Positions 9,966 to 21,960 of a DNA stretch of 64,000 bases are shown piece by piece; within the stretch, counting starts at the first letter, position 1; each line of letters starts with the position of its first letter. Source of the DNA: Glossina fuscipes (Eukaryota > Arthropoda > Insecta > Diptera > Glossinidae). Where the stretch lies: assembly GCF_014805625.2 (NCBI RefSeq), contig NW_023998427.1, positions 2,546,092 to 2,610,091 of the forward strand. The letters are read 5' to 3'. The notes below the pieces were generated by a model that made no database searches, was not told the DNA's origin, and worked only from the letters and a program-made list of their open reading frames with translations. A program made the position numbers and the translations under genes.

Positions 9966-12900
9966 TTTCACGCTGATTACTTTATGCGAGAGTAAAACAC
10001 ATTACATCACTTTACATTGCAACGTAATAAAACAATTATTTAATTAATATAAAAAATTAATTAATATTGAATTGATAACCACACAGGCGGCATTAATGCG
10101 TGCGCTACATTAATTTCCATAAAAGCATAAAAAAGTTATGTAAAGCTTAGGTCGGATGGTATTGGTAGTCGCAACTTAAATGTGATCGTTTAACGTATGG
10201 ATATGTTCCCCAATTCGGAAGTGATAATTTATAATTTTTCTTTTATATCGGCTGAGCTTAAGCGATTTCCTTAGCTATTCAACTTAACCGCGATTGATGC
10301 AATACCCAGCCAGCATTCCTAGCATTTTTCCATTTACTCTCACGTATTGTCGAATTTACATTAACGCTTGTGGTTGTAATTGTACATACATTAGTATTAA
10401 GCATTGTTTTTTTCCTCCAACATTTCACGCGGCTAATGTGTAATAAGAGATAATTTCCTCAAGTGTTTTTGGTTGTTGCAAGCTAGATGACAAAATCAAT
10501 CGACGCTTTGTTTGTGGCCATAAAAATTTTATCACGTATATATATAGAAAAAAAAACAAGTTGATTACATGAAACATGTTAAAATGTTAACAAGGATACC
10601 ATCATGTGATTTATGACATGATACGGCCGGTCACAGTCATTCGCAGACACAGTCATTTATGGGCATTTTGCCTGACGTACGTATGACGATATTTTAATTG
10701 CATTTATGAATTGGATAGTTTTATATATATAACAGATTTTATATAGATGAAGTGTGTGATAGGCCTATATATTGTAAATATTGACATATTTATGTAAAGG
10801 TGTGTATTTCACGTTCAGTCTCTCCTAAATCAACAATAAAACATAATATGAAATTTTTTGTTATGTTTTTTAAATATATATATATATATATATATACATA
10901 ATGTCGTCATATAGCAATTTTCCGATATAACAATATAACCATCTCCCACATATTTAATAAAATTTATTAATTAAATTTTCAATAAATGTATCATCCGCAT
11001 AAGATTACATGTAGGGAAGACTGCTTTGCCCTTTCATTTCGTAAAATTAATACGTGCGTAGGCGTCTTAATTGGAAATATATTTCTATAGATATTCATTT
11101 TATGAGATATGTGAAAGCAATACATATATATAGATTTCGTTGGTAAATGCATATAAGATTGAAGAAAAAAGAATTTATATTCGTCTTAGGCCGAATTTGT
11201 ATGAGAATACTTACCGTTATTAGAGTTTGCATGGGAATGAGAAAAGTATTAAATAAATTATGATAGCTATTGAAAATCTCGTAGGATTTTTAAAAGAGAG
11301 TTCTGTGCTGGCTTATAGGATATGAGAGCGTTATCGCTTTAGACTGACTTTACGCTACAATGTGTATATATAAACTGGCCGAAATTAATGAAATTAACCT
11401 GTATTTCGAATAAATCGAATTTACGGTCAAAAAAACTAAATCGTTTGATATTTTAAGACTGACATTTTAATACGAAAGACAAGGCGTGTATAGGCGCTAC
11501 AAGAATGTTTAAATAAAAAGCACGTGAATCACATGAATCTATGCGAAAGGCAAAAAAAACACATAAGAAAGTAATTGTAAGTTTTGCAAACATCGACCAT
11601 TGCATTTAAACTTGAGGAAGTTCTCTAAACTTTTCTTTTCTTCCGCAAATTTTTATTTCAGGCACAAGAAAGATAAGCTTTTTGTACGATATCGTGAGAG
11701 AAAGATGACGACAACAGGATACATCACCAGCGACAGGTAACAAAAGCTACAATGATGATAAGCAATAATCCGCAACGATGAAAATCGAAGCGCAGTCGGG
11801 GCGAACGATTACCATTTCTGACAAAAACGATCACTCTTGACTTTAATTTCATAACAACCTTCATTTCATACCATATGTGTACTTTATTACGGTTATCTCC
11901 AACGGATCATATTAGAGAACTTTAGAAACAATCATTAAAAGCAAAATCGTCACAATGTGTTAAAAGACACGGTAGTTTTCTTTTCAGTAAGACAGAGCTC
12001 GGATACATATTTTGAAATGATTCCAAGAAACGTTAAAAATAACCCTAACCAGATATATTATACTTTTTGGTTATCGAATGTTTCAATTAAAGACATGGAG
12101 CTGCCCTATTTGAAGAATTCTGTAAGTTCGCTTTCCTGAATGGCTCGACACGAAATTCACGGGAAATAGACGGGAACGTGGCCAACTATGGGCACTATGC
12201 CAATATTCCGAAAATCGTAAACGGTTTTCTCACCTAAAATTTGCTTTAAAATTAATATGTTCATCCGATATATTCTGTAATTCTATAACGTATCTTCTTG
12301 TACATTATATATACATATACAGATACGCTGCCAAACCTCACATATCCATGAGCGGAATTGCAATTAACAATAAACTCTCTCTGCTCTGTGTTTTGTTTTT
12401 TTTTTTTACTGGCAAGAGCTACGTTGCCTTAGTTAGGAAGGGTTTAGAATACCCCATCGACGTGGCAAAAGCTCATTTCCCGTACTTAAGTATTGAAAAA
12501 TCAACGATGGTACGATGAGGACAGGGGAGGTGATAAATAAGTGGCTTTAGCGAATAAAAATCTCGCAAATATAGGCTTCTGACCTCTTCACCTTCTAGAA
12601 AATTCATGAAACTCCGACCGTTAGTTTACACGAGGCAGTTGTTTTAGTGACGGCACATACGAAATTTAGATATTTTTTCACTACAATCTGAAAATCGTAG
12701 GGATTCGTCAACAGTGACGGCATCTATATATCATCCTAGGAACTTAGGAAGTGCTATATTATTTCTTACAGCAGCTCGTACGTCGAGCTACAGTCAACAC
12801 TATGTTATTTGAAATTGCTAAGGAAAGAGTTAATAATTAGCAAAACGGGAAAAATTAGGAAGGCAACCTCTTCTACTTTCCTCTCAACAGAAAAAAGACT

Positions 12901-13495
12901 TAATTATCAAAAATTGGCATTAAATTTTAAAAAGGGCAACTGCGTGTTCTACTGCTTCGCTGTTAAGTTCGTTTCTGTAAAGCGTTGTATGTATTGTATA
13001 TATTGCGGCGCTTTACAATTTATACATATTTCGCAATGTTTTGCATTATTTTTTGGTGTTGCTTGATGTAGTTATTATTGTGAGTTACTCGTATACCTAT
13101 GCAAATATTTGCAAGTTTGAAAAGCTCCACTAATCCAAATCTGTTTCTTTTGGTTGGTTATAAAAAAGAAAATCATAGGTTTATTAAATGAATGCAAAAA
13201 AAAAAAAAAAAAAAAAAATTCCATTTTCATGTACAACCCATACGAAAAATCCGAATTCAAAAATACATAATAGCTATTATCGATTCTTGGCATTCTCTTA
13301 AATATATTGCATATAATAGTCGTTTCACGATTTTTTAGTTTACACTACTTTCAGAATTTTGTTTAGCGTAGTTTAACGGGCATATTTTTGGTTTTATTAT
13401 TTATTTATTATCGCCCATCACATTTACTTTTTACTTGGCCACTAAATAGCCTGCAGTACATCGCTTAATTGTTCATTTGTCCGGATAACGACTTT
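9966..13495. other. Intergenic, low-complexity and family C segment
   Basis: No supportable gene. A (TA)n run lies at 10873-10896. At 12680-12960 there is a stretch resembling 7750-8040 (shared ATTCGTCAACAGT..., CATCCTAGGAACTTA... and TTTAAAAAGGGCAACT... blocks), taken as a second copy of family C. It contains an 85-codon frame (12809-13066) that I do not recognise. An A run of about 24 bases is at 13196-13219. Confidence 0.5.
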
Positions 13496-13499
13496 CCAC

Positions 13500-13752
13500 C
13501 CTTCGTTGGCCAAAAGACGTAAGTGTATCAAATTTCATCAAAATGTCTGCAAAATTGCAATTGAGCGCAATAAGGCAAGTCGGGCAGACGAAGAGATGAA
13601 TGGACACGCTTAAATCAAATTAGATAATGATTCTGAATCGGTCGTTATAATATAAGATACGTCTATCTGAAGTCCTTCTGCGTGTTGAATATATTCGCAC
13701 ATATTGAATATTCTCTTGTACCACAAGTGGTGTAGGATACAACCACAATGTT
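13500..13752 (-). repeat. Dispersed repeat family A copy
   Basis: Reverse orientation: ATCAAATTTCATCAAAATGT, then a GCAGACGAAGAGATGAATGG run, then AAGTCCTTCTGCGTGTTGAA and CACAAGTGGTGTAGGATACA at the end. Confidence 0.75.
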
Positions 13753-14039
13753 CAGAAAAAAGAAAAAAAAAATTCTAAATGTTGACTGTAACATTAGAGA
13801 ACTTGGTTCATCCTCGAGCTTTCAAAAGTTTCCTATCTATTTGTCCGTAAAGCCAATTTTAAATATGTTTGACGGAAAATAGCTTACGATATTCAATCTC
13901 AATGCGAAGACTTAAACAAAATTAGTATGATATCTATACATCATACTATATAGTGCATATGATCTACGTGGAAACTTGCGGCATTCTTTTTACGTGTAGC
14001 TAAGAATGAATTTAAAATGCTCCATAATTGCAGTATTTA

Positions 14040-14073
14040 ATTACATTACATTACATTACATTACATTACATTA
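14040..14073. repeat. (ATTAC)n tandem repeat
   Basis: Six to seven perfect 5-base units, probably downstream of or within the netrin 3' untranslated region. Confidence 0.95.
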
Positions 14074-14507
14074 AATGTTTTCGCGCACAAGTGTTCGTAG
14101 AAACATGCGTCCGCTCTTCACGGTCCACTCTAAAGTTTGTTTTATTAAAAGTAAATTTTCATTAAAAACAAAACTTTATTAAAAATTAAAAAGAGAATAA
14201 ATAAATAATTTTAGTGCAATTATAAATAAAATTTAATAAAAAATCCTTTTAGCGTATATTCAATTAGCAACCACTTACGCAGGATTTCCAGTTAATCAAT
14301 TTATATTAATTTTATCTGTTGCTATTATTTATGATTGTTACTGTTGTTTTTGTTGTTGTTTATATGTTATGTATGTATGTTTTGTAGATATATAAATATG
14401 CAGGGCCGAACCCAGCCTTTTGTGTGTGGTGTGATGTTACTTATCTGCTTAAACACTGAAGTTTTGTTTCGTGAGCATAAGCCGCTGCCTCTTTCTTGCT
14501 AGAGCCT

Positions 14508-14589
14508 AGCTGCGGCCCTGTAAGCATTATATATTGTGTGATACCTTTAGCTACGGCCCTGTAAGCATTATATGTTGTGTGATACCTTT
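14508..14589. repeat. Tandem duplication, 2 x 41 bases
   Basis: Two adjacent 41-base units (14508-14548 and 14549-14589) differ at two positions. Each begins AGCTRCGGCCCTGTAAGC and ends GTGTGATACCTTT. Confidence 0.95.
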
Positions 14590-14783
14590 ACGTTTTGCTA
14601 TTGTTTTACTATATACGTTGTATGAACATAATTAAGTAACTTGGCATGCGTTTTCTTTTTTTTTGTTGTTTTTTTCTTTTTTTTTTTTTTGTTTGCAATT
14701 TCATTCGCTTGCATATACATTCATATATATATGTTGCGATAAATATATAAATGCATAATTTTAAATATGTATTGTTATAATGG

Positions 14784-14864
14784 GTGTATGTATGTCTGTC
14801 TATCTCTCTGTCTGTCTGTTTCTCTCTCTCGCTCTCTCTCTCTCTATGTGTGTGCGTGCGTGCG

Positions 14865-14918
<54 letters not shown>

Positions 14919-14955
14919 GTATGGGTCTATGTATCTATGCATATGTATATATATG

Positions 14956-14986
<31 letters not shown>

Positions 14987-14992
14987 ATGCCA
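14784..14992. repeat. Compound microsatellite (CT, TG, TA)
   Basis: Successive runs of TCTG/TCTC, then a (TG)n run of about 45 bases, then (TA)n and again (TG)n. It gives long but meaningless open frames in three + strand phases (repeated Cys-Val). Confidence 0.95.
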
Positions 14993-15131
14993 TCATCATT
15001 ATACATATTTATAGCATAATACCAAAGAATGTTAAAAATTTAAACAAACTGTACAATTTATACAAAAATCTATATCGATTCAAGTGTATAAAATCTAAAT
15101 CAGCTTTGACGTATTCCGTTTCCGGTTCGAT

Positions 15132-15273
15132 TCAACTACATTTACGCGCACGCCGTTGAAAACGTTTCATACGTAAAGACCATTCATCTTTCCATTCCAA
15201 TACTACCGAACTAGGACCAATTGCCAGATATCCAGGCGCTGCCTCTGAATCGCGTCCTAATATTAAATAAGAT
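15132..15273 (-). CDS. Netrin coding exon 7 (end of NTR domain, stop)
   Basis: Follows TTTCAG. It completes the phase-2 Lys codon 790, then reads [14 protein letters not shown] and [15 protein letters not shown] and ends with a basic cluster (RRARKCS) and TGA at 15134-15132. The basic C-terminus is the netrin region thought to bind heparan sulphate and matrix. Confidence 0.95.
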
Positions 15274-18200
15274 CTGAAATGAAATGGATTTCAAACAAGA
15301 AATAAATGTAAATAAGTATGACAAGCATTCATGATATCTTTGATAAAACCTATGAGATAATAATGTAAATATTTATTATATTCAATTCTTAATTGTCTCT
15401 TAATTAATTGCTTACTTATTTAATTTGATTTTTGGGCATTGACATTCAAGACTTTTGCGCGGCACCAACCACATCATATGACCTCGGCCGAGCATTGAAC
15501 TAGTTGTACCCGTCATGCCATTACGCTTAAATATTGTTTGTATATTGATTTCGTATTTAAATATTTCATTTTGACGTTCTATTGAAAATTTCTCAATGCT
15601 AATATCCTGTGAGGCTCGATCATATCCGATTACTTTAGCCAGAATAGCTGCATCAATGAAAATTTATACATATATATATATAATATATATACATATATAT
15701 ATATAATATATATACATATATATATAAAATATTTATACATAAACATATACATATATGTATGTATATATATATACATGATATATATATATATATAATTAAA
15801 AATTTGTTCTATTCAAAAACAAACAACATACCATAATCTTCCATACAAAATTTATTTATATTTAGTTTCTTCGGAGTTGCTTTACATTTACCGCAAACTG
15901 TTATTTGTTGTTGTATGCGGAAAGATTAATAAAATAGAAAAGTATATAGAAAATAAATTATAAACACACAGACCTGTACATTTTCTCATCACTTTTGCAA
16001 GCAAACTAAAAATATTATGAAATAAGAAAAATATATATATATATATATTCTTACATTTTTTCATTTCCTCTACTTGGGAGGGCTCTCTATATTCACTGAC
16101 CGGTGCACTTTCAGCTTGTATCGCATTTGGGTTTGTTGGCACTTCTAGTAATCGGGTCGAGCATATCATCATCGTCATCGTCATCGTCATCATCATCACC
16201 ATCATCATTATCAGCCACCACAACATTCAATATTGCCAATGAAAAGTATGGTTGAAAAAGCAAATATTCAAAAACGATATAAGAAAAAAAAAAAAAAAAA
16301 AAAGAAAGAAAAAAAACAAATGAAAAACGAAAGCATTTAAGTATATGTTTAATCTGATTGGTTTAGGGGAGGGAGTGCAGGAGGCAAGAAAGATTTTTTG
16401 ACGATATGCATGTTTTTACATTACTTGGGCCAGTTTTATGTCATATTTTGTTTTAATACTTTTGTTTACTTACTGATACATGGCGCTACGTGTGAGCGTG
16501 TCTGTTGATAGCCTCGAGCGCATCTGTTGCAGGTCAATCCAGTTACCCCTTCTTTGCACGGACATTGACCACTTAAATGGTTACAGGTCTTCCCTGTCGA
16601 GCCAACAGGATGACAATCACAGCCTAAAGAATTTTAAAATTTCGATGAAAAAAGCTTTTTCAAACGATTACACAAGCGACATTTCATCGATTCTACGCTT
16701 GTATGTCAAACTCAATTTTCTATGCAAAGATGTAAACAATCTAAAAAGTACCAGTTTAGCTCCAGCTTCGGGGCATGTATCGACAATACTATAGAGCGCA
16801 TCGCGGCCAGTTTAGCGGCCAATGGGTATTTTATTTTTTATAATTAAAGTTTTGCTTCATAGTTTTAATTCAAAAGTTATAGTCGGTTTGAATATTTGTG
16901 TTATTATAAGAAAATAAAAGTTGAATAAGAAAAAAAATTACGTTGGACTAAACAGGCCACTAAATTATATTCGGTCGCGGCCGAATCTTTTAGATCCATC
17001 ACCTTTACCCTAAAAAAAAAATGGAAAAAACTTAATATTCCCACTCTCTAATATTAGGCGAGCGCGGCTAATTTCCTCCATTTCCGGAACTCCGGAAAAG
17101 TGGCAATTTATTTAGTGTATGTGTTGTACTATATGGGTGAGAAGAAGAAAACACAGAAAGCAAAGGTGTCCACAGTTGTTTTTTATATGGACAAGTGGGC
17201 GTTGCAGGTATTACCTTAGAAAAGTTTATGTTATTTTCAAGTGCTTTTTCAATTTTTTAGTCGATGTTTTCATTTTTACGAGCATGGGAATGCTTACGAT
17301 AGATACTACGTAGCATGGCAGGCGGACATGTTTCGACGCATTCCGAATTTGAAGCTGGCCAGAAATTTATATACTTTATGGGATTTTTGAAGCTTTCTTC
17401 TATGCATTATAAATGTATTGAAAAAAAATTAAATTTTGACGTTGGGTGGACATCACCCATAGAATATATTTCTGTAGATTGATCTGCTGCAATTTATGAC
17501 TAATGAGCGAAGTACCAACTTTCTTACGAAAAACATAGATGTTTTGAGTTTACGTGTTTGCATGTGTGTATATGTGTGTGTATCTATGTTCAATGCTAAT
17601 CGGTGTGCAAGAACTAACCCCATATTTCTACTGCATTTGAAACCGATATCTTCATTTTCGCGATTAAGGGAATCTTTACCACAGATATTACACAGACGGG
17701 CAGGCGGATTGGCGTGGATTGATTCAAAGTTTGATTGATCAAAAAATTACTCTTTTTTTGGGTGCTGGAAGCGTTTTGGCAAAATCAATATACCGCCGCT
17801 CTTCGGTGATGAATATAAAAATTATTGGCATTCTCATCGTCACTAAGGAAATCAATCAGGTAGAAACGACGGTAAACGATGCAGTTCCACCCGTGAAGGC
17901 ATGGCTAGACTCAGCAGGTCTATGCTTGGCAAAAACCAAAGCGGAAACTCTGCTAAAAAGTAGCGGGAAGGAAGTCGAGAATATGCGAGTGTCCCATCAT
18001 TTAATTTTCTCCTGTAGTGAAATATCTGCGAGTTATGATCGAGAATCGGCTAAGCTTTCAACAGCATATACAATATGCTGCGGCTAAGGTAGCTGGAATC
18101 CAAACGGCTTTGGCAGGAATGGTGTCAAATTTTAAAAGCCTGTGGCTTACATAGCGAAGGTGAAATCCTTGGTAATCATATCGGTCTTGCTGGACGCGAG

Positions 18201-21200
18201 CCCAGTACGGATCGACGGGCTATCGGTGCGGTCGGGCTATAAGAAAATGGCGACGGTGTTTCGTCTTATCATTTTGACACAGATAAGCGGCTTTCGCACC
18301 ATGTCGACACCAAAGGGCAGCTCGGGTGATTGTAAGTGCGATCCCGGTCTATTGACGTAGATGATGAGATGAGACGCATCTACGAAAGCCAGCAGAAAGG
18401 GTAGGCGTAAAAAACAATCCTCGAGAATATGTGAATAAGTGACAAGCGTAATGAAAGTGGATAGACAGTCGCCAGGGTGTTGTGAGGTACTACCCCAAGC
18501 AATTCCTGACCGGTCATGGTTGCTTTCGAAGCAACTGCATACAGACGCGGTCACGACAGCCCATCAGCATGCGCGAACTGCGGAGACACAGTAGAGAATG
18601 CTGAGCATGTTTGGTTCAGCTGTCCAAAATTTGAGACATTAGTCAGTCCACGTGGGGATTCCAAGGGACGGGTACGCGAATGACCAACCAAATGACCGGA
18701 TGAAGAGAGGAAAAATCATCAAAAAACATACATATATACATACTTTCGATTTTTCAAATTTGATCAGATTTATTATTTATATATTAATATAATGGAAGCG
18801 ATTCGCTAGTCGTATTATGTTTCCTTTATTATGATTATTTTTACCGTTACATTGAATTGAATCTATTTTCAGATCAACTTATTATTTCGAATTCATTTTA
18901 TTCTATCTAAATGACTTCTTTCACTTAATTATTTCAATTGCTTGTTGTTAATAATATCTTGTTGCCCTAATAGAATCTTTTCAATTATTACACGATTATA
19001 TTTACAATAAATGAAACCAGTTTTGCTCAAACATTGTCGATTTCGAATTAAAATTTTATACCGTCGTTTAACGCTTTACACTCATATAACCACAAATTGC
19101 TCGCAGAGTAGAGAATACGATTCTTGTTTATGCCGGTCGTAAACCGGTCGATCACTTTTTTCTTTACCAGACACCGTCTATTTATATCAATGAAAAAAAG
19201 TCACTTGTTTTTCACCAATAAGTGCAACTTTTGTTTTTTAACGCGCGCTACTCATTCATTTATTATAAATACAAACTCGTTCATAACTTTAGATAAAAAT
19301 ATATGTTTATTAATTACATATCAAATTCAATTTAATGCTCAATCAACGAAAAGATGATTTGTTTTTATGTAGCGAAGCAATTGCAAAATAAAATATTAAT
19401 TCATGCTACGCTCAACTTTTCAAGACTAAAGTTTAGAATGATTCAATGCGTTTTTAAAGCAGACTGAGATGTAGAAATAATGTAAATAAAACCGAAAGAC
19501 AAATTATACTCGTCTTTGAACGAATTCTTCATTGGGCGACTATTCAATGTATTTATTTTAAAGAAAAGAGGGCACAGACTTCAACTTATTACGATAATGA
19601 TCATAATGATCGTTTGTTGCTTGCATTATAGTCTACTTTACTTTAGATATATGAGGCATTTACGTATGTATGAATATGCATTTCTTTTATATACATATGA
19701 AGTTTGACTGTATTGTATAATACGATATATATGAGATCTAATTTGCATCCAATTTGACAGCATTTACCAGCGTAGAGCAGTGTATTTATTAAAAATATTA
19801 TTTACATATGGCGCTTGCGTTATATCTTCTCTGATTTGAATATTTGAAAGGAAAAAATTAATTAACAATTTAAATGCACAAGTCAGGCCTTTGAGCCTGT
19901 AATTAAAATATAATAACAAAAAATATTACAAAAATTCTATCTTTTTGTTTATACCCACCACTGACGGAAGGGGGGGTATATTCAGGTTGTCATAACGCTT
20001 GCAGCACCCAAAACAGGAAGCTTCAGAGACGCTATAAAGTGCATACATTTTCGATCAGCATGAAGTTTTCAACTGATTGAGCCATGTCTGTGTGATGTGC
20101 AAATATGAAAATAATAATGATTTCAAATTTGATGGAAACATTGAAAGTAAATGAGCCAAATATCAAGAAATTTGATTTTTCGAAAAAGTGATTCGATTCA
20201 AACTGTTTTCAACGGGATTTGTCCTTGGACCAAAAGCGGGTGGCATACCAAATATTATCACAATATCTCAAAAATAGCGATGCACAGGTTGAAAACAACA
20301 GTCAGCACAGTCATCGACAGGCGGACAGACGAGTTTCGATGGATTCAGAGAGTGATCCCGAATCGATCTGTATAATAAAACATAGGTCTATCTCAATTCC
20401 TGTGGTCTCATCAAACGTTAATAGTTTTTTAAATTTCCTCGCGAGATTGGCTCCGGTGTTGCCACTTTTTTATAGTTTTCCGAAATAGTTTCTTCCGAGT
20501 ACTTAAAGGTATGCTTCGTAACCTGCCAAAATATGTGTACCCTACTACTTTTCCTTCCATCCAACAAAAAAAATTTCCAAATATATCTTTTTTTTTTAAG
20601 CTGTTGCAAAAGACTATCCCATTAAGTCTAAACCTATCGGTTGTAATTGCATATCATTGGGGTAAGATTTTTTTCATTTAAGGATAAAAAGACTTAAATC
20701 TAAATTATATAGTTTTTTTTTTTGAATTGTGGCCATATGACCAGAAGGTCACTCTCATATGTTATAGAATTTGCGAAACATGTGACAGAAAAAACAAGCA
20801 TTGAACTGAGTTCAATCGCGAACACTTTATGAAAAAGAAATTTTTCTCGTTTTTTGATTATTATTTGTAATGCAGTGTAATTGTTTGATATACTTCGTTA
20901 CGTATGACAAATGGCGCATAACATTTCTTATTAATTCCCTGCTTTTTAGAACATGAATACTCGTTCAGCATCGTTTAACTTACTCTCGCCTATTTTAATG
21001 CATTTTTAATTATTCGACAGCATGTTTTTGCTCAATCAATTTTACTCTTTTCTTTTTTTATTATTATTAAATTTATGTAAACAAAATTCCATTAGATAGA
21101 ACACAACGTCATTGGTCTATTTTGATGAATTCATGAAAGAGCAATTGAGAAAGAAACTGTAAAATTATCTGACGTTATCAAGTGTTCGTCAGACATGCGA

Positions 21201-21926
21201 TGTTTAATTCTGCAGATGGCCTCGCACTTACTTAGGATGCGATGGAACGTTTCACTTGTCGTTCATCTCGACAGAATCGATTTGAGCCGGGACCGGAGAT
21301 ACACATGTTTCCCAAGTAACACTTAAACAATTTTTAGAATATATTTATTTTTTTTAAACCACTGCAGGGTTTGCACCATTTCTCTGTCACGAAAAGAAAA
21401 AAAAAAGGAAGATGTTTTTTCGTTGAAGAGCAAAAGAGGACGTCTACCTATTTTCGAACTCAAGTTGTGATTGAAAATGTATTATTTTCTAAAACTTAGA
21501 ACAATAACAAGTAGAATAAATAAATAGAATGGAATATGACGTAGGCAAGCAGTTAAGAAGAGCGACTATTAAATTGGCATTTCAGAGTTCCCATTCACGA
21601 GCACGGTAGACCAAGCTTTAATTACGAATGGTTTGTGGTCACAGCTACGATCAAGTTGGCTTGATTGGATACACACACTGCAGGCTATTGGTTGCTCTCA
21701 TCTCAGTCTCATCGTTCTCTCCCCCTTCTTCGTCCTAATTACCGGAAGAAATCCCCCTTGAGATTGCTTATATTTGCAAATCCGCAAGAATAATGTAAAC
21801 GAATTATCAAAACGCAATAACAAGTAGATTGAAGACATTGAATCCCTTACACCAACTTTAAGTTGCAAATTACTATTTTACTAAAGAATATTGATTAAGC
21901 TCTGCTTAATGAGGAATATTTTCCAG

Positions 21927-21960
<34 letters not shown>

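Larger units (their letters stand above)
14141..15131 (-). other. Likely netrin 3' untranslated region (extent unknown)
   Basis: This is the roughly 1 kb following the netrin stop on the - strand. Candidate AATAAA signals on that strand lie at 14180-14175 and 14146-14141. The region holds a compound (TG)n/(TA)n/(CT)n tract and a 41-base tandem duplication. Where transcription ends cannot be read from sequence alone. Open frames on the + strand (14767-15159 and its shifted versions) are products of the dinucleotide runs. Confidence 0.4.

Noticed and set aside
14767..15159. Three overlapping open frames of 76-130 codons on the + strand
   Set aside because: They come from (TG)n, (CT)n and (TA)n runs and consist of Cys-Val, Ser-Leu and Tyr-Ile repeats.
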